From: Cryomorphaceae bacterium
GTDB lineage: Bacteria; Bacteroidota; Bacteroidia; Flavobacteriales; Schleiferiaceae
Assembly: GCA_011525035.1 (NCBI GenBank)
Contig: WTIZ01000038.1
Location: 1-64,000, forward strand
Length of the DNA: 64,000 nucleotides
Direction: 5' to 3'
Shown: in pieces, positions 26,879-34,924 of the stretch
Position numbering within the stretch: position 1 is the stretch's first letter
How the letters are laid out: each line of letters begins with the position of its first letter
The notes under the pieces: model-generated
Told to the model about the DNA's origin: nothing
The model's database searches: none
Seen by the model: the letters and a program-made list of their open reading frames with translations, nothing else
Position numbers and translations under genes: made by a program

Positions 26879-26886
26879 CAAACCTA
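26879..26886 (-). promoter_or_regulatory. -7 promoter element for the nucleotidyltransferase/HAD gene
   Basis: Minus-strand TAGGTTTG matches TAnnTTTG, 15 bases before the ATG at 26863. No TTG at 19 bases. The rest of the roughly 190-base gap up to the tRNA promoter shows no gene. Confidence 0.5.
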
Positions 26887-27082
26887 AGAAGCTTTATGGA
26901 GCTAAGAAAGTCTTCTAACGAAAGATTCTTAACATCCTTGCACGGCGCACCGACAACGTCCAATGTTAGACGGAAAAAGGGGTACAATGGTCTAATTTGT
27001 TGAATAGGAAGAAGTTCAATATCGTACGTTCACAACCACGCTTTAAGCACCAATTTTTTTTCAAATTTTTGAGTCCTAACTA

Positions 27083-27112
27083 TTGCAAAAATGAAAATAG
27101 CCGTTACATTTG
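27083..27112 (+). promoter_or_regulatory. Promoter of tRNA-Asp (TTG-N19-TAnnTTTG)
   Basis: TTG at 27083-27085, a 19-base spacer and TACATTTG at 27105-27112 match the Bacteroidota promoter at every fixed position. The -7 box ends 18 bases before the tRNA 5' end, leaving a short precursor leader. Confidence 0.88.
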
Positions 27113-27130
27113 CAACCGCAATTGAAACAC

Positions 27131-27207
27131 GGTCCGGTAGTTCAGTTGGTTAGAATACAAGCCTGTCACGCTTGGGGTCGCGAGTTCGAGTCTCGTCCGG
27201 ATCGCCA
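27131..27207 (+). tRNA. tRNA-Asp (anticodon GUC)
   Basis: The 77 bases fold as a cloverleaf. The acceptor stem is GGTCCGG (27131-27137) with CCGGATC (one G-U pair), then discriminator G and an encoded CCA (27205-27207). The D arm is AGTTCAGTTGGTTAGAA; the anticodon stem CAAGC/GCTTG encloses CTGTCAC with anticodon GTC at 27165-27167; the T loop is TTCGAGTC. The gene stands alone with its own promoter and terminator. Confidence 0.98.
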
Positions 27208-27216
27208 ACAATTAGA

Positions 27217-27247
27217 AAAGCCCTCGGAGAAATCCGGGGGCTTTTTC
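27217..27247. terminator. Terminator after tRNA-Asp, probably bidirectional
   Basis: Stem AAAGCCCTCGGA (27217-27228) and TCCGGGGGCTTT (27233-27244) with one G-U pair and a GAAA loop, followed by T residues on the plus side and preceded by A residues. It ends the tRNA transcript and may also serve the convergent gene ending at 27258. Confidence 0.9.
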
Positions 27248-27257
27248 TTTCTATGCG

Positions 27258-27677
27258 TTAGCGCTTTTTCTTCTTAGTTCTTGTTTTGTGGAGTTCACAA
27301 TACCTGCTATCGGTCATTGCCTCTCGTTCGCATTTAGCACCACTGGCTGTTTTGAATCCACACTTCCTAAAAACTTCTTTCTTTTTAACGATTTTCTTCT
27401 CTCTCAAGTAGGGCAGATCTGACGTACGCTCTGGAAGGCAGACACTACAAGGCAATAAACCCCTCTGTAGGGCAATGCGTTCGTCAATGTGAATCTGACC
27501 GTTTTTCAGGTAGCGACAACCGTCGATATGATAACGTGCGCCAGATGCGTTAATGCCTCGTGTGGTAAAAACTACGATTTCAGAAACCTCTGTAGAGTCA
27601 GAAAGCGATTGTGCGTTAACTTGCGTACTAACCAACCAGCAAAAGCCTACCAATACAATGCGTAATAGATTTCTCAT
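27258..27677 (-). CDS. Secreted protein with two putative zinc-binding motifs, function unknown
   Basis: 139 residues from the ATG at 27675-27677; a longer frame starting six codons upstream is not supported because the -7 box TAGTTTTG (27690-27683) lies only 5 bases before this ATG. A signal peptide (MRNLLRIVLVGFCWLVSTQVNAQ) is followed by YHIDGCRYL...LLPCSVC, which resembles the Ada-type/nuclease-associated H-x3-C...C-x2-C metal site. A lysine-rich linker leads to CGFKTASGAKCEREA...RYCELHK, a second C/C/C/H motif often seen beside HNH or other nuclease domains. No catalytic domain is visible. It diverges from the tandem repeat-protein genes, with the two start regions overlapping by 20 bases. 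Confidence 0.7.
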   Translation of the reverse strand: MRNLLRIVLVGFCWLVSTQVNAQSLSDSTEVSEIVVFTTRGINASGARYHIDGCRYLKNGQIHIDERIALQRGLLPCSVCLPERTSDLPYLREKKIVKKKEVFRKCGFKTASGAKCEREAMTDSRYCELHKTRTKKKKR

Positions 27678-29016
27678 CTCGACAAAACTATCCATTCTTT
27701 GTATAATAATGGCCTCAGTTCAGGGATTTGCGCAATTGACTTCTATAAACTTTGATTATCTCACTGTTGATGAAGCACCCAAAGGGCCCATTGGCTTTGT
27801 GGGGACCGGTGTTAGCATTCACCATCCCTCTTTACCTGTATATGGTGGTATTCGACTAAATAACGCCGCCGTTGGCATTCGCGCTGGTTACTACACCTTT
27901 GGATACCATGCCGGTGCTAGGGTGCCGCTTGTAGATAAGTGGTCTTTTCATCCTCGGTTGATGTATACCACTGGCGGAGGTGCTGAAAGCAATGACGGTT
28001 CCGGTTGGTTTATCACACCAGCTGCTTCATTAGACAGGCAGTTTGGTGATTACACATTGGGCGTGGGTGCACAATACAGTTACGTGAGTACGGGAGTAAT
28101 CACAGGGTCGAGCGCCTATTTCAGCCTCAATAAACAGATAGATTTTAATCGAAAAGGGCTTAATCCCTTTCACACCCAACTTTTTACTAATACAGTATTC
28201 AGTTCGCATAATGAAAGGAACAGCAACATCGGCTTCATTGGGGTAGGTGGACGTTCCTTCCAGAAAAGGACCTATCAAAGTGTGTACTTAACTGCTGCGG
28301 TGACGGATTTAGGCGGATATATGGACGTATATGGCGGCTATGGCCTTTGGGAGCAATTTGGAGCATGGCGATTTTTGACAGAGCTGAATTTTGGTACCGG
28401 CGGCGGTGGTCGAGCACCTGCAGGTGGAGGGCTACTTTATGGTGCCGGGGGTGAAGTACAATATCATTACAACCAATACTTTATAGGCGGAAGTACTGGA
28501 GTTATAAAAAGCTTGGACGGACCGTTCTATTTTTCATTTATCGGCCTTCATTTGGGTACCGATTTTAATTTCACCAGTACTCAAAATGAAATAGGCTATT
28601 TACCCATGAATCTCAGTATTGAAAACGGGATCAGAACGTATCTCGGAGAAGATGGCTTTTCAAACCTTGGCATAGCCTTCCGACTGTATAGAAAAGGTAT
28701 GGTCCAGCTTCGTGGAGAGAGTTACTGGGCCTTTACAGACGGCAGAGGTGCCTATGCAGAAGGGTTGTTTGGCCTGCGCCTTCAGCCAAATATTTGGTTT
28801 ATCGAGACGCAGGTGGGTGCTGGAGCAGGGGGTGGAATTAACCTATGGGGCGCTGCCGCGCTAGCCTTTGTCAATGCGGGTTTTGAAATACCTGTAAACG
28901 ATTATTGGGATGTTACAGCTCGCGGTATCTACAACGTATATTCTTCTCAGGCATTTCCTACCTACGGGTGGCAATTGGGCATGACTTTTAATATTCCTTT
29001 TAATACCCAATTCTGA
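27658..29016 (+). CDS. Secreted glycine-rich repeat protein A (probable outer-membrane beta-structure)
   Basis: 452 residues from the ATG at 27658, which opens a signal peptide (MRNRFLISTKLSILCIIMAS, cleaved near GFAQ). I do not recognise a named family. The mature protein divides into three similar units of about 143 residues: a glycine-rich strand recurs at residues 106, 249 and 391 (TTGGGA, GTGGGGRAP, GAGAGGGIN). Each is preceded about 30 residues earlier by a G-Y-x-hAG-type motif (GYHAGA, VYGGYG, AYAEG) and followed by alternating hydrophobic/aromatic strands ending near an F-x-L/hG motif. The pattern suggests a beta-barrel or large beta-sheet in the envelope. The downstream gene is a paralogue with the same layout, overlapping by one base (TGATG). 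Confidence 0.75.
   Translation: MRNRFLISTKLSILCIIMASVQGFAQLTSINFDYLTVDEAPKGPIGFVGTGVSIHHPSLPVYGGIRLNNAAVGIRAGYYTFGYHAGARVPLVDKWSFHPRLMYTTGGGAESNDGSGWFITPAASLDRQFGDYTLGVGAQYSYVSTGVITGSSAYFSLNKQIDFNRKGLNPFHTQLFTNTVFSSHNERNSNIGFIGVGGRSFQKRTYQSVYLTAAVTDLGGYMDVYGGYGLWEQFGAWRFLTELNFGTGGGGRAPAGGGLLYGAGGEVQYHYNQYFIGGSTGVIKSLDGPFYFSFIGLHLGTDFNFTSTQNEIGYLPMNLSIENGIRTYLGEDGFSNLGIAFRLYRKGMVQLRGESYWAFTDGRGAYAEGLFGLRLQPNIWFIETQVGAGAGGGINLWGAAALAFVNAGFEIPVNDYWDVTARGIYNVYSSQAFPTYGWQLGMTFNIPFNTQF
27683..27690 (-). promoter_or_regulatory. -7 promoter element for the Cys/His-motif protein
   Basis: Minus-strand TAGTTTTG matches TAnnTTTG exactly and is 5 bases from the ATG at 27677. It lies inside the coding sequence of the divergent gene. 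Confidence 0.5.
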
Positions 29017-30449
29017 TGCGCAGGTTGTTGCTCCTCCTTTTCGTTGTAGCCCATCAATACCTTATCGGTCAAGGGACTTCCATGACTCTTATGTTTGAGC
29101 CATTGGAATCTTCTAATGACATGATGTGGGTGACTCAGCGCTTTGAGTTAGTCAAGGATTATACGAAGACAAAAACCTCCATTTCTGGTGGTCTAGAGAC
29201 CCAGAGTGCCATTTTGGGTAATTATGGTGGTTTCTATGCCTTCGGATTTACAGGAGGTGTGTACCAATATATACGTCCATGGGTATTTGCTCATATGGGT
29301 GGATCGCTAGCCTCTGGAGGCGGTGCAGGTGCCCCAGACGGCGATGGATTAATGTACCGTGGGTATGCGGGAATGAGTGTTAAGAGTAAATATGGGTTTG
29401 TGGATGTAGCGTACAATCACATTAATTTTCCTTCAGGAGCAATTACCTCGAATCATATATCCATCGGCTACACCCATGTATTGCCTTATCGAATAGAATA
29501 TAGCGGCCATAACAGCTATTATCCCACCTATTTTGAATTGGTCACTGGGCTTTGGTTCTTAGGGCCGGAAGATGCATCCCGCAACAGTGAACCGGTGCAA
29601 AGTGCCTATGCAGGTGTGCGTGTTGGGCAGTATTTGAACACCATTCATACCGTTGGAGCTGAACTGCAACTAGGGGCAGGTGCATTAGGCAACATCGACG
29701 GGTATATGAATTACTCCATGGGGCTACGCTTTAATACCCCTTCACAACGTCTATTCTTTCGTACGCACCTAGGATCCGGCGGTGGCGGCGGTGTGTACAC
29801 AGGTGGGGGGATATCCACTATGGTAAGTGCTGGGGCCCAGTTTGGCGGGCATCAATTCAGCGTAGGACAATGGACGGCGCTAAGCGATGAAGCTTCTATT
29901 CCCTTTGTTTCGTACAGCCGACATCTGGATTTCAAAAGCTCTTTAGGCTTTCATCGTCAAGGGGTAGACTATACTTACAATGACTCACGCGAGGTAGCCT
30001 TGAAGGTCTTGGCTGGAGCGGGTCAACAGCGTTCTCCCGGTCTAGATCGAAACGGTAATCCATACAATCCTATGTCGGGTATAGCCATGGGGCTAGGCAT
30101 TGAGGCGTGGAGCAATGAGAATTATTCGTTGGATGCCTATGGTCATACGTTTTGGGCGGCCAGTGGCGGTTACGGTGCTTATGCAGAGGGGTTGTTCAGT
30201 GCAGCGTTTATGAAAGACAGCGAGACTTTTAGATACGGTGTGGACCTCACTTCGGGCATTGCTGGTGGTGGTGGAATAGAGGTGGGTTCTGGCCTGATGA
30301 TTGCACCCGGAGTACAGGTGGAATGTAAAATTGGCCCCTTATCAAATCTCAAAATGAACCTCAGACAAAAATACTTCCCAGGCGGCACCTACAGTCCCGT
30401 ATATTTTGGTGTGGAACTAATTCAATCCTTGCCTGTTCAGTTGTGGTAA
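29016..30449 (+). CDS. Secreted glycine-rich repeat protein B, paralogue of the preceding gene
   Basis: 477 residues. A short signal peptide (MRRLLLLLFVVAHQYLIGQG) precedes three repeat units with glycine-rich strands at residues 101-106 (GGGAGA), 254-260 (SGGGGGV) and 416-420 (AGGGG), spaced about 155-160 residues. The pre-strand motif also recurs, most clearly GYGAYAEGLFSA in unit 3, which matches GRGAYAEGLFGL of the upstream protein. The two genes are therefore tandem duplicates and translationally coupled through TGATG. No catalytic motif is seen; an envelope beta-structure is the best guess. I could not place either in a known family by eye. Confidence 0.75.
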   Translation: MRRLLLLLFVVAHQYLIGQGTSMTLMFEPLESSNDMMWVTQRFELVKDYTKTKTSISGGLETQSAILGNYGGFYAFGFTGGVYQYIRPWVFAHMGGSLASGGGAGAPDGDGLMYRGYAGMSVKSKYGFVDVAYNHINFPSGAITSNHISIGYTHVLPYRIEYSGHNSYYPTYFELVTGLWFLGPEDASRNSEPVQSAYAGVRVGQYLNTIHTVGAELQLGAGALGNIDGYMNYSMGLRFNTPSQRLFFRTHLGSGGGGGVYTGGGISTMVSAGAQFGGHQFSVGQWTALSDEASIPFVSYSRHLDFKSSLGFHRQGVDYTYNDSREVALKVLAGAGQQRSPGLDRNGNPYNPMSGIAMGLGIEAWSNENYSLDAYGHTFWAASGGYGAYAEGLFSAAFMKDSETFRYGVDLTSGIAGGGGIEVGSGLMIAPGVQVECKIGPLSNLKMNLRQKYFPGGTYSPVYFGVELIQSLPVQLW

Positions 30450-30454
30450 GTGCC

Positions 30455-30462
30455 TAAATTTG
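30455..30462 (+). promoter_or_regulatory. -7 promoter element 4 bases before the MORN-like gene
   Basis: TAAATTTG matches TAnnTTTG exactly and is 4 bases from the ATG at 30467, which predicts a transcript beginning at or next to the start codon. A TTG at 30429-30431 has a 23-base spacer, the long end of the reported range. Confidence 0.55.
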
Positions 30463-30466
30463 CAAT

Positions 30467-31156
30467 ATGAAAAAGATTCTTACAATGCTCTTTGCTCTTG
30501 TTAGTCTGTCTATGTCTGCGCAGGGGAACTTTACGGATGCCTCTGGCAAGAAACAAGGCAAATGGGTGAAGAAATATGAAAGCGGCAAAACCAGATATAC
30601 GGGTACGTTCAAAAACGATATACCTGTGGGCACATTTACCTATTATTTTGAAAGAGAAGGCGGTAAGATGTCTGAAATCTCCTACAGAGGTACAACAGGC
30701 GTGGGCTATGCGAAGCTTTACCACAGATCTGGTGTCCTTCAAGCTGAAGGGATTTATAATGCGCAATTGAAAGACAGTACTTGGACGTATTACTCCAGAA
30801 GCGGTGTATTGACGCAGCGCGAGGATTATAAAATGGGGGTACTTGAAGGCAAACAGTTGACCTATTGGGAAAACGGCAGGGTTAGTCAGCGTATCGACTT
30901 TGTTGGTGATGAGGAAAACGGAAGTTGGATTCGAAAATGGGACAATGGAACAATGCGGACTAAAGGCACCTATGAGGAAGGCCAATTAGAGGGTGAGTGT
31001 AAGTTCTTTGATGAAGAAGGCAAACTCATAGCGAAAGGTCCCTATCACAATGGAAAAAAGCACGGTACTTGGTATTATTTCGAAGAGAACAAGGTGGTCT
31101 TGAAAGAGTTATACAGGTACGGCACACTTGAAAGTGAAACCAAATACGATGAGTAA
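30467..31156 (+). CDS. Secreted MORN-like repeat protein (YwqK-type)
   Basis: 229 residues. The signal peptide ([20 protein letters not shown]) is followed by about eight MORN_2-type repeats of the pattern h-x-Y-x-x-G-x-h-x-G-x-W/h-x-Y-Y (for example [39 protein letters not shown]). Databases call many of these YwqK-family antitoxins, but here a signal peptide argues for an exported protein and no toxin gene is adjacent, so I do not infer a toxin-antitoxin system. It overlaps mnmA by 8 bases (ATGAGTAA), suggesting co-translation. Confidence 0.85.
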   Translation: MKKILTMLFALVSLSMSAQGNFTDASGKKQGKWVKKYESGKTRYTGTFKNDIPVGTFTYYFEREGGKMSEISYRGTTGVGYAKLYHRSGVLQAEGIYNAQLKDSTWTYYSRSGVLTQREDYKMGVLEGKQLTYWENGRVSQRIDFVGDEENGSWIRKWDNGTMRTKGTYEEGQLEGECKFFDEEGKLIAKGPYHNGKKHGTWYYFEENKVVLKELYRYGTLESETKYDE

Positions 31157-32336
31157 ATCAATTGCTGAAACTACGGTAGTCGTAGGTCTTAGCGGAGGGG
31201 TGGATTCCTCAGTCACGGCTTACTTGCTTAAGGAGCAGGGGTACAAAGTCATAGGTTTATTTATGCGTAATTGGGTAGACGAGAGTGTTACCATACACGA
31301 CGAGTGCCCGTGGGTTGAGGACAGCAATGATGCGATGCTTGTTGCGGATAAGCTCGGTATTCCTTTTCAAGTCATTGATATGAGCGGCCCTTACCAAAAG
31401 CGTATTGTCGATTATATGTTTGGCGAATACGAGAAGGGCAGGACTCCGAATCCGGATGTGCTGTGTAACCGTGAAATCAAATTCGATTTATTTCTCAAGA
31501 CTGCGATGTCTATTGGTGCGGATTACGTCGCTACAGGTCATTACGTGCGAAAGGAAACCATTGAAAAAGACGGCGAGCAAATCCATCGATTACTGGGTGG
31601 GTTAGACCCGAACAAAGACCAGAGCTACTTCCTATGTCAGCTGAATCAGCAGCAGTTGAGTAAGGCGATGTTCCCAATAGGACATTTGCAAAAAGCTAAG
31701 GTTCGTGAGATTGCCGCTGAAGCAGGACTGGCAACGGCTGAGAAGAAAGACAGCCAAGGATTATGCTTCATTGGAAAGGTACGTTTGCCCGATTTCCTAC
31801 AGCAAAAATTAGAACCTAAATCCGGCAATGTGTGGGAGATTCCTGCAGATGCAGAATTATTTGATGCTGAGAGAAGTACACTAGAATTGGCCGCAGCTCC
31901 GTATGATTTCCATCCAAAGCACGGTAAGAAGCGAGGGCGCCACAATGGTGCACACTATTACACTGTGGGCCAACGTAAGGGACTGAACATCGGAGGCAGT
32001 CCAAAGCCACTTTTCGTTCTTGGTGTTAATACAGAATACAATGCTATTTATGTTGGGCAAGGCGATGATCACCCAGGCTTATATAGAACTGCACTCAAGA
32101 TAAGTAACCACGAAGTACACTGGGTTCGCGAAGACTTGAGGCTTGAAATAGGACAAACTGCTCGATACAGAGGACGTATACGTTACCGTCAACCTTTGGT
32201 GGATATTACATTACATCAGAAAGAAGATGCCCTTTATATTGAGTTTGATCTACCGGAAAAAGCCATAACTCCGGGTCAATTTGCGGCCTGGTATTTGGAG
32301 GACGAATTAGTAGGAAGTGGAACTATTGCACATTAG
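31149..32336 (+). CDS. mnmA: tRNA-specific 2-thiouridylase MnmA
   Basis: 395 residues from the ATG at 31149 (the frame extends upstream into the previous gene, but the family start is the PP-loop region). The PP-loop is SGGVDSS at 15-21. The catalytic cysteine pair is C106 ([12 protein letters not shown]) and C206 ([10 protein letters not shown]). ATGHYVR and DQSYFLC are further family marks, and the C-terminal beta-barrel domain contains GLNIGG and GRIRYRQP. MnmA thiolates U34 of Lys, Glu and Gln tRNAs, taking sulfur from a relay. The next gene starts one base after its stop. Confidence 0.98.
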   Translation: MSKSIAETTVVVGLSGGVDSSVTAYLLKEQGYKVIGLFMRNWVDESVTIHDECPWVEDSNDAMLVADKLGIPFQVIDMSGPYQKRIVDYMFGEYEKGRTPNPDVLCNREIKFDLFLKTAMSIGADYVATGHYVRKETIEKDGEQIHRLLGGLDPNKDQSYFLCQLNQQQLSKAMFPIGHLQKAKVREIAAEAGLATAEKKDSQGLCFIGKVRLPDFLQQKLEPKSGNVWEIPADAELFDAERSTLELAAAPYDFHPKHGKKRGRHNGAHYYTVGQRKGLNIGGSPKPLFVLGVNTEYNAIYVGQGDDHPGLYRTALKISNHEVHWVREDLRLEIGQTARYRGRIRYRQPLVDITLHQKEDALYIEFDLPEKAITPGQFAAWYLEDELVGSGTIAH

Positions 32337-32337
32337 A

Positions 32338-33903
32338 ATGAAGTACATAAGAATGGTAGTGGCATGTTTGCTATTTCTGAGCGCTGCACAGGCTCAGGAA
32401 ACCCATTCTTACAGTGTTTTTCTAACTGCTAAAGAAAACGTCCAACAACTAGATCATCCACAAGAATTCCTGTCAGAACGTGCATTACAGCGCCGTGAAA
32501 AGCAAAATATAGCTGTAAAACGCTCAGATTTACCCATATCCTTAGATCGACTAGAAGCCATTGAAAGTATCGTTTCTTATCAAGGTCGGCATTCAAAATG
32601 GCTAAATAGCGTTTATGTAGAGGCCACGGCTGAAGAGGTCGTTGCGTTATCGGAACTCAGTTTTGTAAAAGACATTGTACCGGTAAGCGGACACACGTAC
32701 ACAACGACTTCTATAATTCCCATTTATGATCACGGTATAGCTGCCGAACAAGCCGATCAAATTACTCTTGTTGAAGGCTTACATAATCTTGGTTATATAG
32801 GTACGGATATGGTCATAGCCGTGTTAGATGCAGGATTTGTTGGGGCAAATACAGTAGATTTCAATGATTACAGTCAAATCATAGCTACGCGGAACTTTGT
32901 GGAAGGCGGTACCAATGTCTACCAAGGTTCTTCGCACGGTTTCTCCGTGCTAAGTACCATGGCTGCGGATAAAAACGGTGCTTTTGTTGGAACGGCACCA
33001 TTTGCCCAATATGTACTGGTGAAGACAGAGAAGGAGCTCAGTGAAACGCCAGAGGAGATGTACAATTGGATTGCTGGGGCAGAATATGCAGATTCCATAG
33101 GTGCGGATATCATCAATAGCTCGCTGGGATACAGTGAATTTGACGACCCTGATGACAATTATACAGTTGATGATCTAGATGGACGTACGAGTATCATCTC
33201 ATTAGGTGCAGTTGCTGCTGCGCGAACTGGAATGCTCGTAGTTACCAGTGCCGGTAATGCCGGAGGAGGAGCATGGAATAAACTCACTATGCCCGCAGAT
33301 GCAGATAGCATTCTCACCGTAGGATCCGTAAACCAATTCGGAATCGTCAGCGGTTTTAGTTCACGCGGATATACGACCGATGGCCGTATTAAACCCAATG
33401 TATGTGCAAGGGGAGAAGGTGCCTATGTGTATCGACCTGATGGTACCATTACTCCAGCTAATGGAACCAGTTTTAGTTCACCAATTATTGCAGGAGCTGC
33501 TGCCTGTCTATGGGAATCATCGCCCAGTGCTACGGCGCAAGACGTTATTAAAGCCTTGGAGGTGAGTAGTTCGCACTATTACACTAAGAACGAGCGCATT
33601 GGATACGGCATCCCTAATATGAAGTTTGCTCGGTTCTATTTAAGCTCAAATCCCGGGAATGAGATTTCTGTGTATCCAAATCCATTTCCAGACCATCTAA
33701 TCTTCTTCTTACCCGACGATAATACGACGGATATTTCGCTGGAACTAAGAGATATGTACGGGCGTATCGTGGCGAGTGAGGTAATCACAGGACGTCGTTA
33801 CCAATTCCGATGGGTACCCGGTGAGTACATCGCTGCGGGTACTTATTTCCTTAAAATAACCCGAGGTTCAAAAACGCAGGTTACTCAGGTATTTAAGATC
33901 TAA
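32338..33903 (+). CDS. Secreted subtilisin-like (S8) serine protease with T9SS sorting domain
   Basis: 521 residues from the ATG at 32338. The signal peptide (MKYIRMVVACLLFLSAAQAQ) is followed by an inhibitor-like propeptide (about 21-120) and the S8 catalytic domain: Asp164 in VIAVLDAGF, His200 in SSHGFSVL, oxyanion Asn307 in SAGNAGG, and Ser378 in NGTSFSSPIIAG, so the triad is complete. The last roughly 75 residues form a T9SS type-A sorting domain (VYPNPFPDHL, RDMYGRIV, AAGTYFLKI). The protein should be exported across both membranes as a surface or secreted protease. It begins one base after mnmA, an odd partner, so the grouping may only reflect compaction. Confidence 0.93.
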   Translation: MKYIRMVVACLLFLSAAQAQETHSYSVFLTAKENVQQLDHPQEFLSERALQRREKQNIAVKRSDLPISLDRLEAIESIVSYQGRHSKWLNSVYVEATAEEVVALSELSFVKDIVPVSGHTYTTTSIIPIYDHGIAAEQADQITLVEGLHNLGYIGTDMVIAVLDAGFVGANTVDFNDYSQIIATRNFVEGGTNVYQGSSHGFSVLSTMAADKNGAFVGTAPFAQYVLVKTEKELSETPEEMYNWIAGAEYADSIGADIINSSLGYSEFDDPDDNYTVDDLDGRTSIISLGAVAAARTGMLVVTSAGNAGGGAWNKLTMPADADSILTVGSVNQFGIVSGFSSRGYTTDGRIKPNVCARGEGAYVYRPDGTITPANGTSFSSPIIAGAAACLWESSPSATAQDVIKALEVSSSHYYTKNERIGYGIPNMKFARFYLSSNPGNEISVYPNPFPDHLIFFLPDDNTTDISLELRDMYGRIVASEVITGRRYQFRWVPGEYIAAGTYFLKITRGSKTQVTQVFKI

Positions 33904-34125
33904 TTACTTACCGTCGAAGAAACCACTCATAACCTTGCGTAGGCCACTCACAGCAAGGAATACAGCGACAAGCATGATTGCAATAGACAGAGCGGTCCAA
34001 TACCATGCACCACTGGTTCCTTTTCCGATATAAAGGGACGGTCCAACGAATATAAAGGGGAAGGACCAAGCCAGTCGAAATAGGCCTGCGACGATGAGAT
34101 CTTGATTGCTTTTATTTCCGCTCAT
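33904..34125 (-). CDS. Small two-helix membrane protein, DUF6095-like
   Basis: 73 residues with two hydrophobic helices (about 12-32 and 41-62) separated by a GKGTSGAWYW loop, and a C-terminal GLRKVMSGFF. This layout matches my recollection of DUF6095 proteins in Bacteroidota; the assignment is by eye. It overlaps murQ by 14 bases and is the last gene of the minus-strand operon, ending base-to-base with the convergent subtilase gene. Function unknown. Confidence 0.75.
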   Translation of the reverse strand: MSGNKSNQDLIVAGLFRLAWSFPFIFVGPSLYIGKGTSGAWYWTALSIAIMLVAVFLAVSGLRKVMSGFFDGK

Positions 34126-34924
34126 TGTTGTACGAATCTACAGCAGCTCTTACACTGCCGTGTTTTAATAGTAATTCCTGTGCCAATTCACTCTCGATTC
34201 CTAGCGCGTCAGCAACCATACGTGTACCGCGATCTACCAACTTGTCGTTAGAAAGTTGCATGTCTACCATTTTGTTGCCTTTCACACGCCCTAATTTGAT
34301 CATGGTAGCCGTAGTAATCATATTCAGTACCATCTTCTGGGCAGTTCCAGATTTCATGCGTGTAGAGCCTGTGAGAAACTCAGGACCAACAACTACGGCA
34401 ATCTCGTGCTGAGCCGCCATTCCCAGGGGACTCCCTGCGTTACATGTAATACAACCGGTTAACAGCCCATGTTTGTTCGCAGCCTCAATTCCTCCAATAA
34501 CGTACGGTGTGGTGCCGCTAGCAGCAATCCCAACAACGGTATCTAATGAATGTATCTCGTACGCTTGTAAATCGTTCCAAGCACCTGTGGTGCTGTCTTC
34601 AGCATTTTCAACAGCTTTGCGAATGGCACTATCACCACCGGCTATTAGGCCAATGACCATATCATGACTAACGCCAAAAGTTGGAGGGCATTCGCTGGCA
34701 TCTAGAATTCCAAGTCGCCCCGAAGTCCCTGCACCAATGTAGAACAGCCGTCCACCTTGCTCCATACGAGGCACCAAAGCCTCAATGAAAGCAGTAATGG
34801 AAGGGATTTGCTCACCAACAGCATGTGCCACCTTTTGATCTTCGGAATTGATTCCATGCACTAAATCAGAAACACTCTTGTGTTCTAGGTTTGAATGCAA
34901 GCTATCCTGTTCTGTCGTCCTCAT
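34112..34924 (-). CDS. murQ: N-acetylmuramic acid 6-phosphate etherase MurQ
   Basis: 270 residues, slightly shorter than the roughly 300 of E. coli MurQ. SIS-domain features are clear: GGRLFYIGAGTSGRLGILDASECPPTFG, VGIAASGTTPYVIGGIEAA, and GSTRMKSGTAQKMVLNMI. The enzyme cleaves the D-lactyl ether of MurNAc-6-phosphate to give GlcNAc-6-phosphate in peptidoglycan recycling. It overlaps the upstream RNA methyltransferase gene by 4 bases (ATGA). Confidence 0.97.
   Translation of the reverse strand: MRTTEQDSLHSNLEHKSVSDLVHGINSEDQKVAHAVGEQIPSITAFIEALVPRMEQGGRLFYIGAGTSGRLGILDASECPPTFGVSHDMVIGLIAGGDSAIRKAVENAEDSTTGAWNDLQAYEIHSLDTVVGIAASGTTPYVIGGIEAANKHGLLTGCITCNAGSPLGMAAQHEIAVVVGPEFLTGSTRMKSGTAQKMVLNMITTATMIKLGRVKGNKMVDMQLSNDKLVDRGTRMVADALGIESELAQELLLKHGSVRAAVDSYNNERK

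Noticed and set aside
30467-31156. Toxin-antitoxin system suggested by the YwqK-type MORN protein
   Set aside because: No toxin-like gene is adjacent; neighbours are a secreted repeat protein and mnmA, and the protein has a signal peptide.
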